Below are positions 41,491 through 51,458 of a stretch of 64,000 bases of DNA, one piece after another. Below the pieces are notes generated by a model that had not been told where the DNA came from, ran no database searches, and saw only the letters and a list, made by a program, of their open reading frames with translations. Made by a program: the position numbers and the translations under genes. Numbering within the stretch: position 1 is the stretch's first letter; every line of letters starts with the position of its first letter. Origin of the DNA: Chryseobacterium nakagawai (GTDB lineage: Bacteria; Bacteroidota; Bacteroidia; Flavobacteriales; Weeksellaceae); NCBI RefSeq assembly GCF_900637665.1, contig NZ_LR134386.1, positions 310,001-374,000 on the forward strand, given 5' to 3'.

Positions 41491-42696
41491 TTATGGGTTT
41501 ATTTTATAACTGGAAATTTTCCAGTCTCCGTTTACATTTTTAAGTCCGAAAGTTACTTTTAATGAAGTAGTTTTTCCGTTTTTATCCGTTACATCATAAG
41601 TAGCGTTTACACTAGCTCCATTAGGATTAGTTGCACTTGTTGTAATATTTTTTACACTTACATTTTTCACCGCTCCAAAACCAGAGTTAGGGTTAGAGAA
41701 TGATTCATAACTTCCCCAGCTTGGATTATTGGACGTTTCATAAGCCGCTTTTAAATTCTGAGAACTTACACTGTTCAGGAACTTGCTTACTGTATTTTTA
41801 GGATCTGCAGTCGGTTGTTTTGGAGTAGCCGGAGCTGTAGGGGTTACTGTACTTGGATCCGTTGTAGTAGGTGGAGTAGTGGTACCCGGATTATTAGGAT
41901 CTACTACCGCGCTTGGTTGCTGTGGTACTGCCGTTGTATCTGCTTTTGGAACCGCAGGAACTTTTAGGGCTGCAGCATTTACATCCAATCCGATTTTAGA
42001 CATTTTGAATGTCTTTGCCGTTGTTTTTACAGAAACAGTGATATCAATTTTGTTATCTACTACTTTTGAAGCCGGAATAGAGGAGAACTTAAGATTGAAT
42101 CCTTTAAAATTATTATCCTGCATCAGGTTTTTAGCGGTGGAAAGTCTTACTCCATTGCTGAAAACTTCTAATGTAGCTTCCAAACCTGCTCCGGTAAACG
42201 ATACAGGATTTCCTGCTGCATCTACTAATCTTGGAACGATCTGGATGGAGGTTGGTGCACCGTTTCCATCATCACCTGTTGGTCTGGTTACGAGGCTTAA
42301 TGCTCCCGCTTTAACGTCATTAGGGTCACTTTCCTTAGCTTTATCATCTCCAAAGATATTCATTTCACCTAATGATGGTGGGGAAGAACTAGCCCATTCA
42401 ATTCCGTTTTTCTGTGCAACTTCATCCGCTAAGGTCATGATTTCAGGAACTTTTTTCCCATTAATCAGTTTTCCAAGAGCTTTTAGCTCATTCACATCCC
42501 CATCAGCTTCCACTCCAAATGTTTTAAGGATATAAAGAGCTTCATTAAACTTAATTTGCTTAATGGTTGGTAGGCTGGAAGTCATATCATTGATACTTGA
42601 CTGCAGCGTTTTAGTATTCGTAGCATCTACATGATCTTTCTTACATGCTGTAAAAAGCAACAGACTGAAAACAAGTAGAAAAGAAAACTTTTTCAT
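41491..42696 (-). CDS. Lipoprotein with Pro/Thr linker and NTF2-like C-terminal domain
   Basis: The 401-residue protein has a lipobox FTAC (Cys18) followed by KKD. There is a helical N-terminal domain (about 30-90: SINDMTSSLPTIKQIKFNEA and onward), a beta-rich domain (about 130-235), a Pro/Thr/Ala-rich linker (about 245-300), and a C-terminal ~100-residue domain (VSKFLNSVSSQNLKAAYETS ... WKISSYKI) that resembles DUF4878/NTF2-like folds. The N-terminal part may be DUF6694-like; I am not sure. It directly abuts apt. A TAAATTTG box (rc of 42714-42721) lies 18 bp upstream of its start. Confidence 0.65.
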   Translation of the reverse strand: MKKFSFLLVFSLLLFTACKKDHVDATNTKTLQSSINDMTSSLPTIKQIKFNEALYILKTFGVEADGDVNELKALGKLINGKKVPEIMTLADEVAQKNGIEWASSSPPSLGEMNIFGDDKAKESDPNDVKAGALSLVTRPTGDDGNGAPTSIQIVPRLVDAAGNPVSFTGAGLEATLEVFSNGVRLSTAKNLMQDNNFKGFNLKFSSIPASKVVDNKIDITVSVKTTAKTFKMSKIGLDVNAAALKVPAVPKADTTAVPQQPSAVVDPNNPGTTTPPTTTDPSTVTPTAPATPKQPTADPKNTVSKFLNSVSSQNLKAAYETSNNPSWGSYESFSNPNSGFGAVKNVSVKNITTSATNPNGASVNATYDVTDKNGKTTSLKVTFGLKNVNGDWKISSYKINP

Positions 42697-42818
42697 TTTT
42701 ATTTGGTTTGTTGCAAATTTACTAAAACCTTTATTAATAGTAGATTTTATTTTTTGTTTTGTTTTTCCTGGAGATCCTATTGGAAATAGTTGCTGAAATA
42801 ACTACTATATTTTGAACA

Positions 42819-42856
42819 TAAAAAAAGACTGATCGTTTAAACAATCAGTCTTTTAG
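42819..42856 (-). terminator. Terminator of the act operon
   Basis: AAAAGACTGAT (42823-42833) pairs with ATCAGTCTTTT (42844-42854); the loop itself holds GTTTAAAC. On the minus strand a T-run follows. It lies 23 bp after the actF stop. Confidence 0.85.
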
Positions 42857-42878
42857 GTTTTTATTGTGTTACAAGTCC

Positions 42879-44210
42879 TTAGAAAGGATACTCATAAATT
42901 TCAGATTCGTGTAAGAATGGGTTTCCTGTAGGAATCAACTTTAATTTAGATAAAGCTGTTAATACAGTAAACATAAATAATCCTGCTACAAATAAAACAG
43001 CTCCTGCTATTAATAGGAATACCTCTGGAGTGTTCCAATAAGGACCTACCGTTCCAGGCATTACCATATTGAAGTAATCTAAAAGGTGACCTAAAATAAC
43101 TACAACAGCCATAGTAGTAACTACTTTGTAGTTTCTCTTAATGCTGCTACTTACTAATACCAATAGAGGTAATAAGAAGTTGACAATTAGCATTGGAAGG
43201 AACGTTGTTCCATAGTGCTGGAATCTTCCGAAGAAGTAGTTAACCTCTTCTGGTACGTTTGCATACCAATATAGCATGAACTGTGCGAACCATGTATATG
43301 TCCAAAGCATACTTGTAGCGAAAAGGAATACTCCTAAATCGTGTAAGTGGTTATCATTGAACTGTGGTAAGAAACCATTTTTCTTAAGATAAACACTTAA
43401 TAAAATGATTACAGCAATACCACTTGAAAGACAGCTAACCATTGAATACCAGATATACATTGTAGAGTACCAGTGCGGGTCAATAGACATTAACCAGTCC
43501 CAAGCCCAAGCTGCAGATGCAAACCCGAAGAATACAATATATCCTACAGCCCATCTGTAAAGCATTTGATACTCAACTTTTGAATTCGTGTCATCTACTT
43601 TCTTAGACTGAGCTTTCAGTTTCCATGCAAAGAATGAAGCGCCTATTACATAAATAAGTGTTCTGATGGCATAGAAAGGAATATTTAAGAATCTTTTCTT
43701 TTCAAATAAAATCACGTCAAAATGTGCAGATTCTGGATCTGTTAAATCCGGATCCATCCAGTGGAATAAGTGACCTTGGTGAAAAATATTCAATAACATA
43801 ATTATTACTAGAATAGCTCCTCCATAAGGAATATAAGAAGCAATAGCCTCCATTACTCTTGTAATGATAATTGGCCATCCTGCATGCGCTGCATGTTGAA
43901 TACAGTAGAAAAATAATACTGCACAACTTACTCCGAAGAAAAATACAGCTACGAAATGTATGGATGCTAAAGGCGAATTATGAACCTGCATTGTCGCATG
44001 CTCTAAATGAGCGTTGTGATCCTGAGGTCCTACCATTTCACTTGAGTGTGTAGGAGCAGTATGACCAGAAGCATGAACAGCTTCCATCATGTGTTCTATT
44101 TTCTCAGTAGAAATTCCTTTGTTCAAAAAGAAACCAATACCGAAAAGAACTAAACCTACAACAAGAAGTATTATAGAAGTTGATTTTAATTTTGGTGAAA
44201 AACTATACAT
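42879..44210 (-). CDS. actF: Alternative complex III membrane subunit ActF
   Basis: ActF is a NrfD-like integral subunit of alternative complex III (quinol:cytochrome c oxidoreductase). The 443-residue protein has about 10 helices, preceded by an extracytoplasmic His-rich loop (residues about 38-75: HASGHTAPTHSSEM and onward). The WLMSIDPHWYSTMYIWY segment in the middle is characteristic. It is the last gene of the act operon, 8 bp after actE. The His-rich loop between the first helices is a local feature whose role is unknown. Confidence 0.93.
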   Translation of the reverse strand: MYSFSPKLKSTSIILLVVGLVLFGIGFFLNKGISTEKIEHMMEAVHASGHTAPTHSSEMVGPQDHNAHLEHATMQVHNSPLASIHFVAVFFFGVSCAVLFFYCIQHAAHAGWPIIITRVMEAIASYIPYGGAILVIIMLLNIFHQGHLFHWMDPDLTDPESAHFDVILFEKKRFLNIPFYAIRTLIYVIGASFFAWKLKAQSKKVDDTNSKVEYQMLYRWAVGYIVFFGFASAAWAWDWLMSIDPHWYSTMYIWYSMVSCLSSGIAVIILLSVYLKKNGFLPQFNDNHLHDLGVFLFATSMLWTYTWFAQFMLYWYANVPEEVNYFFGRFQHYGTTFLPMLIVNFLLPLLVLVSSSIKRNYKVVTTMAVVVILGHLLDYFNMVMPGTVGPYWNTPEVFLLIAGAVLFVAGLFMFTVLTALSKLKLIPTGNPFLHESEIYEYPF

Positions 44211-44218
44211 TTCTTTTC

Positions 44219-44905
44219 TTATTTTTTAGTTTCAGTAGTCGTTTCAGTTGCTGGTGCTGCGGCTGCCGGTGCTGCTGCGCCTTTTTTGAAAGCACTCATC
44301 ACATACATTGCCACTCTCCATCTATCACCAGGGTTTAGCTGTCCAGCATAAGATCCCATCGCGTTTCTACCGTTTGTTAATACATAATGAACAGACCCTA
44401 CAGTAATTTCTCTGTCAGCATAGTTTGGTACTCCAGAGAATGCCCCTGTTTGTACAATTGGTCCTTGTCCGTCACCTCCTGTTCCGTGACATGCAGCACA
44501 AGTGTGATCAAACAATACTTTTCCTCTTTCAATGTCCTTCGCTGCATTAGCTGGGTTTAGAGGAGAAGCTGTTAGTTTTTTAGAAGCATCATACCCCGCG
44601 TTGTACTCGTCAACATTCTTTGGTTTTAGACCTTCTTCAAAAATACCATCCTTATTTTGTGCTACTGATCCTTCTACTGGAGAAAGACCTGTTGCCCCGT
44701 TATTTTTAACAAAAGCAGGAATTTCATTTTCATGATCTGAATATGCATCCTGAGCCTTCATCAATGGATCATAAGCTACCGGAAAATACATGTCCGGGAA
44801 ATATACCAACGGAGTATTCTCCTTTGGTCCGCAAGAGTTAAGCAAAACTGTTGTTAAACCTAAAACTGCTGTAATTCTTAATACATTCTTTTTCATTTTA
44901 AGCAT
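44219..44905 (-). CDS. actE: Alternative complex III monohaem cytochrome c lipoprotein ActE
   Basis: The 228-residue protein has a lipobox LNSC (Cys25) and one haem c site, CAACHGTGGDGQ (about 135), with a later Met ligand candidate in NAMGSYAGQLNPGDRWRV. The C-terminus is Ala/Thr/Glu-rich. Met4 (44896) is an alternative start that would avoid the 8-bp overlap with actD. ActE passes electrons from ActA to the soluble acceptor or oxidase. Confidence 0.93.
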   Translation of the reverse strand: MLKMKKNVLRITAVLGLTTVLLNSCGPKENTPLVYFPDMYFPVAYDPLMKAQDAYSDHENEIPAFVKNNGATGLSPVEGSVAQNKDGIFEEGLKPKNVDEYNAGYDASKKLTASPLNPANAAKDIERGKVLFDHTCAACHGTGGDGQGPIVQTGAFSGVPNYADREITVGSVHYVLTNGRNAMGSYAGQLNPGDRWRVAMYVMSAFKKGAAAPAAAAPATETTTETKK

Positions 44906-45419
44906 CTTTAACAGTTATTTCTTCAACTCCAGTTTCAATTAGCAACTGCTTTACAGACTCTACATCTTCAGTTACGAATTCCATCATGAATTTATCATCA
45001 GTAGTTCTCGGATCTGGGTTCTGAGCTGGAGCTCCCGGATACATTTTGTTTCTAACTAAGAAAGTTAAAGACATCATGTGAGCAGCACAGAATACCATTA
45101 ATTCGAACATTGGAACTACGAATGCCGGCATGTTGTGTGCCCAGTCAAACGCTGGTTTACCACCAATATTCTGAGGCCAGTCATGGTTCATTACATACCA
45201 GGTAACCGTAGCACCGATAGTAACACCATAAAGAGCATATAGAAAAGCAGCATCAGAAATTCTGGTTTTCTTTAACCCTAAAGCTTTGTCTAGTCCGTGA
45301 ACCGGAAACGGAGTATAAACTTCGTTTATTGCGATTCCTTTATCGTTGAATGCTTTAACGCCGTTCATTAAATCGTCGTCGTCAGCATAAAGTCCGTATA
45401 CAATTTTAGTGGTGCTCAT
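44898..45419 (-). CDS. actD: Alternative complex III subunit ActD (DUF3341)
   Basis: About 173 residues with two membrane helices (around 60-80 and 95-118), the DUF3341 motif YTPFPVHGLDKALGL and the FVTEDVESVKQLLIETG ending. The ATG at 45419 (MSTTKIVYGLYADD) is preferred over 45446, because the extra residues are Lys-rich and lie inside actC. It overlaps actC by 14 bp and actE by 8 bp. Confidence 0.93.
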   Translation of the reverse strand: MSTTKIVYGLYADDDDLMNGVKAFNDKGIAINEVYTPFPVHGLDKALGLKKTRISDAAFLYALYGVTIGATVTWYVMNHDWPQNIGGKPAFDWAHNMPAFVVPMFELMVFCAAHMMSLTFLVRNKMYPGAPAQNPDPRTTDDKFMMEFVTEDVESVKQLLIETGVEEITVKDA

Positions 45420-46803
45420 CTCCTTCTTTTGCTTTATAAGTTTCACCTGAAATTTTCAGAATCGATTTTAATTCAGCCTGTGCAATTACAGGGAATGTTC
45501 TTGCGTATAGTAAGAATAATACAGAGAAGAATCCGATTGTTCCTAAGTATACACCCACATCAATGATCGTTGGTTTAAACATAGTCCAAGATCCTGGTAA
45601 GTAGTCTCTAGAAAGGTTGATAACGATGATATCAAAACGCTCAAACCACATACCGATGTTAATAATTAATGCAACAATGAATGTCCAGATAATATTTGTT
45701 CTCGCTTTTTTGAACCAGAACGATGCAGGAATAACAAGGTTACAGATAATTAATGACCAAAATGCCCACCAGTAAGGTCCTACTGCTGCACCTGGTGAAA
45801 GGTATGTAAAGTCTTCAAATCTTGATCCAGAATACCATCCGATGAAATATTCAGTAGCATAAGCTACCGTTACCATACCACCTGTTAAAACAATTACAAT
45901 GTTCATAATTTCGATATGGTACATCGTAATATATTCTTCTAAGTGACACACTTTTCTAGCAATTAACAATAGTGTCTGTACCATTGCAAATCCTGAGAAG
46001 ATCGCCCCAGCAACGAAGTAAGGAGGATAGATCGTTGAGTGCCATCCTTTAATTACTGAAGTCGCGAAGTCAAAAGATACGGTAGTGTGTACCGAGAATA
46101 CAAGTGGAGTTGCCAACCCTGCAAGAACCAAAGAAAGTTCTTCAAATCTTTGCCAGTGTTTTGCTTTACCACCCCAACCGAATGCAAGGAATGTATAAAT
46201 CTTCTTAGTCCAAGGAGTTTTCGCTCTATCTCTGATCATTGCAAAGTCAGGGATTAGTCCCATGAACCAGAATACAGTTGATACTGAGAAATACGTAGAG
46301 ATCGCAAATACGTCCCAAAGTAGAGGAGAGTTGAAGTTCCCCCAAAGAGAACCGAATTGGTTTGGTAATGGGAATACCCAATATCCAACCCAAACTCTAC
46401 CCATGTGAATTACAGGGAAGATTGCTGCCTGTACAACCGCAAAGATCGTCATCGCCTCTGCAGATCTGTTTACAGACATTCTCCATCTCTGTCTAAATAA
46501 TAATAATACTGCTGAGATTAGGGTTCCGGCGTGACCGATACCTACCCACCATACGAAGTTGGTAATATCCCAACCCCAGTTAATAGTTCTGTTAAGCCCC
46601 CATGATCCAATACCTGTCCCGATAGTATAAGCGATACATCCGAATCCATAGATGAATAGAACTAAGGCTGCGTATAATGAAATCCACCATAATTTACCTG
46701 CTCTTTCTTCGATAGGTCGTGCAATATCCTCTGTGATATCGTGATAAGTTTTGTGACCAATAATTAGAGGTTCCCTTATCGGAGCTTCGTAATGTCCTGA
46801 CAT
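45406..46803 (-). CDS. actC: Alternative complex III NrfD-like subunit ActC
   Basis: The 465-residue integral membrane protein has about 10 helices. It is the NrfD/PsrC-like subunit that, with ActB and ActA, forms the quinol-oxidising site. Segments such as GMVTVAYATEYFIGWYSG and WEWDITNF-like helices (NWGWDITNFVWWVGIGHAG) are typical of ActC. The gene lies 25 bp after actB and overlaps actD. Confidence 0.95.
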   Translation of the reverse strand: MSGHYEAPIREPLIIGHKTYHDITEDIARPIEERAGKLWWISLYAALVLFIYGFGCIAYTIGTGIGSWGLNRTINWGWDITNFVWWVGIGHAGTLISAVLLLFRQRWRMSVNRSAEAMTIFAVVQAAIFPVIHMGRVWVGYWVFPLPNQFGSLWGNFNSPLLWDVFAISTYFSVSTVFWFMGLIPDFAMIRDRAKTPWTKKIYTFLAFGWGGKAKHWQRFEELSLVLAGLATPLVFSVHTTVSFDFATSVIKGWHSTIYPPYFVAGAIFSGFAMVQTLLLIARKVCHLEEYITMYHIEIMNIVIVLTGGMVTVAYATEYFIGWYSGSRFEDFTYLSPGAAVGPYWWAFWSLIICNLVIPASFWFKKARTNIIWTFIVALIINIGMWFERFDIIVINLSRDYLPGSWTMFKPTIIDVGVYLGTIGFFSVLFLLYARTFPVIAQAELKSILKISGETYKAKEGDEHH

Positions 46804-46828
46804 TTTTTACCTATTTATTATTTAAACT

Positions 46829-49800
46829 TTATTTTTCTACTCTGTTTCTTACTTTAGTGTGATAGAACACGTTTGGCTTGGTTCCGATCTCCTCTAGTAA
46901 ATAATATCTTCTGTTGCTAGAATATAAATCTCTAACTTCAGACTCTTTATCATTCATGTCTCCGAAAGTCATTGACCCTGTAGAACAAGCAGCAGCACAA
47001 GCACAAGAATTTTTGAACTCAGCATCTGTTACTTTTCTATTCTCTCTCTTCGCTGCCAAAATGGTAGCTTGAGTTTCTTGGATACACAATGAACATTTCT
47101 CCATTACCCCTCTAGTTCTTACAACTACGTCTGGGTTAAGTACCATTCTTCCTAAATCATTGTTCATGTTGAAATCGAACTTGTCATTTAGGTTATAAGT
47201 AAACCAGTTGAAACGTCTTACTTTGTATGGACAGTTGTTTGCACAATATCTGGTACCGATACATCTGTTGTAAGCCATATGGTTTTGACCTTGCTTACCG
47301 TGTGAAGTAGCCGCTACCGGACATACTGTTTCACATGGAGCGTGGTTACAGTGTTGACACATTACTGGTTGGAAGATTACATCTGGATTATCAGCTGGGT
47401 GATTTAATGCCCCTCCGTCTCCGAATGCAGTACCATACAATTCAGGTACAGCCATTCCTTCTTTTAATCCTTCGTATACTTCTACTTTCTGTCTTGAAGA
47501 ATAATAACGGTCAATTCTTAACCAATACATATCTCTAGACATTCTTACTTCTTCTTTACCTACTACAGGAACGTTGTTCTCAGCCTGACAAGCAATTACA
47601 CAAGCTCCACAACCTGTACAAGAGTTCAAGTCGATAGATAAGTTGAAGTGAGGACCATCAGTATCATCAAATGCATCCCAAAGGTCAATTTTTCTTGCTG
47701 GAAGAGCTCCACTGATCGTGTGGTATTCCAAAGGCTTGTTCCATCCTTTGTGCTCATCATCAAAAGGAACATTAATGAATTCAGCCAAAGGAACTTCCTT
47801 CGCGATTTCATAACGACCCATCAATGTATTTTGAAGCTGGATACCTGCAAATTCGTGATCTTCTCCTGTCTTTTCAATTTTAACCCCTGAAAGAGCAAGG
47901 TTAGAACCGTCAAATAAAGGATAAGCATTTACCCCTGTATCTGCAGTTGCTCCTGAATTCTTTTTACCATAACCAAGGGCAAGACCTACAGATCCTTCTG
48001 CCTGACCAGGTTGAATAAATACAGGAACGTCTTTTATTGTTACTCCATTTACAGTAAGGTTTACAATAGAACCATCTAGCTGCATTCTCGCGTTAAGATC
48101 ATTGTCAATTGCAAATTTCTCTGCATCTTTAGGAGAAATTGTCAAGTAGTTATCCCAAGACATTCTTGTCAATGGATCTGGCAATTCTTGTAACCAAGGG
48201 TTGTTTGCCTGAGTACCATCTCCCATTGAAGTCTTAGTATATAATACCAATTCTAATTCAGAAGCTTTAAAGTTTCCTAGTTCAGCAACAGCTTGAGCAG
48301 CGTTTCCACCAGTGTATGCTAATGTTGTTGAATTATTAGAAGTACTGATACCATTATACAATGCTTTGTTGAAAGAAGTACCCCCTAGGATAGAAGCTGA
48401 GCTAGCTTTTAAATAATCGTAGTAATTGTTTGCTGCATTGTTTTTACCATTCTTCCAAACCAATAGAGACTCTTCAATCTGTCTTGATTTGTAGATTTTT
48501 TGGATCGTAGGCTGCATCAATGAATATACTCCAGTCTGAGGTTCAATATCTCCCCAAGACTCTAACCAGTTTGCAACCGGAATTACAGCTTTCGCTGCTT
48601 TGTACATTTCATTTTTCTTATCGGCTACAGCAACTACATAAGAAACTTTAGATAAAGATTTTTTGAAATCTTCTCCTTTTGGATGAGAGTAGATAGGGTC
48701 TACGTTGTTTGTAATTAATACTCCAACCTGACCTGCATTTACCCATCCTAAGAATTCCTGATATCTTGCTTTATCAAATTCTTTTAGGAAGTTTGCTTTA
48801 CCAGTGAAAGCTACTGAACCTAATTTTTGGTTGATTAAGTGTGCTAAAACCTGTGCTCCTTTAGAACCATCAGCTAAAACAACAGCTTTGCTGCCTTTTG
48901 CTTTCAGTTCATTAGCAATTTCAGTAGCAGTCTTGTCTGAAGTACCACCACCTACAATTGCATTATAAACTTCAACTAAAGTTTTGTTTACAGCACTTGG
49001 CTTTAATCTGTATCTTGAATCAGAGTTAGCTCCGGTTAATGACATGTTTGATTCTACCTGAATGTGTCTCAACATGTTTGGACCTGGCTTTCTAGCCGCT
49101 GCGTAAGATGTTTCTAAGCTTGAAGCATTATAATCTCCTAAGAAATCAGCGTGGAAAGAAACTACCAATTCAGAACCTTTAAGGTCATAAACAGGCAATG
49201 CTCTCTGTCCGAATACTTCCTGCGCTGCATCTAATGCTGCAGAGTATGGGAAAGCATCATACGTTACTAATTCTGCTGTAGGGTATTTTGCTTTAAATTC
49301 ACCAAATAGCTTTTTGAAAGTAGGTGAAGCAAAAGAGTGTGATAAAAGCACAATCTTTTTACCTGACGCTTTAGCTTCTTCTAAACCTTTAAGAACAAAA
49401 CTGTCTACTTTATCGAAAGTTTCATCTTTACCGTCTAGTTTAGGCTGCTTTACTTTATCATTATCATAAAGAGAAAGTACACTTGCCTGAGCTCTTGCGT
49501 TAGTTTTACCTAAATCACCAGCAGCTGGGTTTGGATCAATTTTGATGGGTCTACCTTCACGAGTCTTTACTAAAACACTAGCGAAATCGAATCCGTCAAA
49601 ATATGTTGATGCATAATAATTAGGAACCCCTGGAATAATATCGTGTGGTTTTACCACGTAAGGGATTGTTTTGATTACCGGAGCTTCACAGGCAGCTAAT
49701 GTTACTGCTGCCGTAGAGAATCCTAGTAATTTAAGGAAATCTCTTCTTGAAGTACTTGATCCGTTTGTCTCAGCATCTCCAAGGAAATCTTCTACCGGAA

Positions 49801-49894
49801 TTTCTTCCTGAAACTCTTTCTGAGCCAGCTTATTATTTAAAGCAGGATCTTTAAGTTCATGAATACTTCTGAATTGTATTTTGTTTGAAGCCAT
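46829..49894 (-). CDS. actB: Alternative complex III iron-sulfur subunit ActB (TAT-variant-translocated)
   Basis: The 1021-residue protein is a fusion of a molybdopterin-oxidoreductase-like domain without cofactor (about 75-720) and a 4Fe-4S ferredoxin domain (about 740-1000). The Tat-like signal SRRDFLKLLGFSTAA has twin Arg at 50-51 and is followed by Cys69 in LAAC, so the protein is probably a lipoprotein. The Cys clusters are CTGCGACVIACQ, CQHCNHAPCETVC, CIGTRYCANNCPYKV and CSLCIQ with CACAAAC. It links the menaquinol site to the cytochromes. Confidence 0.96.
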   Translation of the reverse strand: MASNKIQFRSIHELKDPALNNKLAQKEFQEEIPVEDFLGDAETNGSSTSRRDFLKLLGFSTAAVTLAACEAPVIKTIPYVVKPHDIIPGVPNYYASTYFDGFDFASVLVKTREGRPIKIDPNPAAGDLGKTNARAQASVLSLYDNDKVKQPKLDGKDETFDKVDSFVLKGLEEAKASGKKIVLLSHSFASPTFKKLFGEFKAKYPTAELVTYDAFPYSAALDAAQEVFGQRALPVYDLKGSELVVSFHADFLGDYNASSLETSYAAARKPGPNMLRHIQVESNMSLTGANSDSRYRLKPSAVNKTLVEVYNAIVGGGTSDKTATEIANELKAKGSKAVVLADGSKGAQVLAHLINQKLGSVAFTGKANFLKEFDKARYQEFLGWVNAGQVGVLITNNVDPIYSHPKGEDFKKSLSKVSYVVAVADKKNEMYKAAKAVIPVANWLESWGDIEPQTGVYSLMQPTIQKIYKSRQIEESLLVWKNGKNNAANNYYDYLKASSASILGGTSFNKALYNGISTSNNSTTLAYTGGNAAQAVAELGNFKASELELVLYTKTSMGDGTQANNPWLQELPDPLTRMSWDNYLTISPKDAEKFAIDNDLNARMQLDGSIVNLTVNGVTIKDVPVFIQPGQAEGSVGLALGYGKKNSGATADTGVNAYPLFDGSNLALSGVKIEKTGEDHEFAGIQLQNTLMGRYEIAKEVPLAEFINVPFDDEHKGWNKPLEYHTISGALPARKIDLWDAFDDTDGPHFNLSIDLNSCTGCGACVIACQAENNVPVVGKEEVRMSRDMYWLRIDRYYSSRQKVEVYEGLKEGMAVPELYGTAFGDGGALNHPADNPDVIFQPVMCQHCNHAPCETVCPVAATSHGKQGQNHMAYNRCIGTRYCANNCPYKVRRFNWFTYNLNDKFDFNMNNDLGRMVLNPDVVVRTRGVMEKCSLCIQETQATILAAKRENRKVTDAEFKNSCACAAACSTGSMTFGDMNDKESEVRDLYSSNRRYYLLEEIGTKPNVFYHTKVRNRVEK

Positions 49895-49917
49895 TTATAC
49901 TTCTAATTTTTTAGTTA

Positions 49918-51276
49918 TTAATAATGACATTTACCACACTCAAGACCTCCAATTGCATCTACAGTGATCTTACCTCCATCTTGTGGATATTGTTTTTTCA
50001 ACTTGTCGTGTAGATTTTTGAAGTACTCTTTATTATAACCGTTGTTCATATCAACCTCAGTTGTTCTGTGACATTCAATACACCATCCCATAGTAAAGTC
50101 GTTAGCCATCTGAACAACATTCATTGTATCAATTTTACCGTGACAAGCCTTACATACAACATCAATTTTGTTGTTAGGGTTCTTTTTGTTGAAAGAATTG
50201 ATGATCGCTTGTTCACCTGCTACTACGTGCTGAGAGTGGTTGAAGTAAACGAAATCTGGCATGTTGTGGATTCTTGTCCATTCAACCGGCTGTGTTTTTC
50301 CTGTATACTGTTGTTTTGCAGGATCCCAACCTGTTGCAGCGTAGATCTTCTGGATTTCTCCATCATAGAATGCCTTGTCTTTTCCTGGCTCCATGTAGTG
50401 ATCTGCGTTGTATTCAGAAATTGTTCTGTGACAGTTCATACAAACGTTCATAGAAGGAATTTCAGATACTTTTCCGTATTTAGCACTAGAGTGACATAAT
50501 TGACAGTCAATTTTCTGTTCTCCAGCGTGGATTTTGTGAGAGAAGTAGATAGGCTGCTCAGGCTTATACCCTTTGTAAACCCCGATCCACATTAACCAGT
50601 TCCAAACTCCGTAAGCAGCAAGAATAGCAAGAATAGCTATTATACCTTTTCCTACATAGTGGAACTTCTCATACATTTCCTTGAACGAACGAACTCTCGT
50701 TTCGTTAAGCCCTGTCAATTCTTCAGATTGGCCTAGTTTCACTAATTGTCTTAGTTTAACCAAGATCCAAACCAATAAACCAGCGATGGCTAATAGGGAA
50801 ATGATTACAATGTTTGTTGTGCTTTTGTCTGCAGGAGCTGCCGCATCAGCGCCAGGTGCAGGAGTGGCTTCCGTCTTTTTTTCTTCCGGAGCCGGAGGAT
50901 TAGTAGTGAAAGCTAAAATGTCATCAATATCCTTCTCCGTAAGGTTAGGAAACTGTAACATTTCAGTTTTATTATACTTTTCAAAAATTTCATTGGCGTA
51001 TTTATCCCCAGAAGCTCTTAGAGCTTTGTTGTCTTTAATCCACTTGTGAAGCCAATCTCTGTCTACACCACCTTCTGTCTTTACACGTTCTACAACCCCC
51101 TTTAATGGTGGTCCTATTACTTGCTTGTCCAGCGCGTGACATGCAGTACAATTCGCTTTGAAAAGTTTCTCTCCGTTTTTAGGATCGCCGTCTTGCCCGT
51201 AAAATGAAGCACTGGTTGATAGCAATAAGCCTATTGCGATCAACGTTTTTTTATAATGCTTTCTCCAACTAATCAT
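49918..51276 (-). CDS. actA: Alternative complex III multihaem cytochrome c ActA with fused N-terminal cytochrome domain
   Basis: The 452-residue protein has a signal peptide (1-27). Its first domain has a single haem site CTACH (43-47) and a typical monohaem cytochrome c fold (to about 130). It is followed by a linker rich in Ala/Pro/Glu, a membrane helix (about 153-172) and a second helix (about 208-226). The C-terminal domain holds five more CxxCH motifs (CQLCH, CMNCH, CKACH, CIECH, CGKCH). Pentahaem ActA is the family norm, so the sixth haem in a fused domain is an addition. It is the first gene of the act operon. Confidence 0.93.
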   Translation of the reverse strand: MISWRKHYKKTLIAIGLLLSTSASFYGQDGDPKNGEKLFKANCTACHALDKQVIGPPLKGVVERVKTEGGVDRDWLHKWIKDNKALRASGDKYANEIFEKYNKTEMLQFPNLTEKDIDDILAFTTNPPAPEEKKTEATPAPGADAAAPADKSTTNIVIISLLAIAGLLVWILVKLRQLVKLGQSEELTGLNETRVRSFKEMYEKFHYVGKGIIAILAILAAYGVWNWLMWIGVYKGYKPEQPIYFSHKIHAGEQKIDCQLCHSSAKYGKVSEIPSMNVCMNCHRTISEYNADHYMEPGKDKAFYDGEIQKIYAATGWDPAKQQYTGKTQPVEWTRIHNMPDFVYFNHSQHVVAGEQAIINSFNKKNPNNKIDVVCKACHGKIDTMNVVQMANDFTMGWCIECHRTTEVDMNNGYNKEYFKNLHDKLKKQYPQDGGKITVDAIGGLECGKCHY

Positions 51277-51321
51277 TTAAATTATCTTATGTTAGTAAAT
51301 TATTGAAACATATCAATTCCG

Positions 51322-51329
51322 CAAAAATA
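51322..51329 (-). promoter_or_regulatory. -7 box of the act operon promoter
   Basis: TATTTTTG on the minus strand (rc of 51322-51329) matches TAnnTTTG, with a leader of about 45 nt to actA. No -33 TTG at a standard distance is seen. Confidence 0.5.
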
Positions 51330-51411
51330 ATATTTTTAACAGAAATTTAACGGCATATAGAAAGGGGAAAATATCATTTACGTTTAATTTGTATTGATTC
51401 TAAATAACTCG

Positions 51412-51443
51412 TTTGGTATAGTTTTTTAATTTGTATAAATTTG
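51412..51443 (+). promoter_or_regulatory. Promoter of the SPOR-domain protein gene
   Basis: The -33 TTTG (51412-51415) and -7 TAAATTTG (51436-51443) are 20 bp apart. The leader to the ATG at 51459 is about 15 nt. Confidence 0.65.
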
Positions 51444-51458
51444 CGGAAACAAGTTTAA

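Noticed and set aside
41783..42535. 250-codon plus-strand frame opposite the P/T-rich lipoprotein
   Set aside because: It is complementary to a well-supported gene with a lipobox and no start signal. The Val/Gly-rich pattern mirrors the Pro/Thr-rich linker on the other strand.
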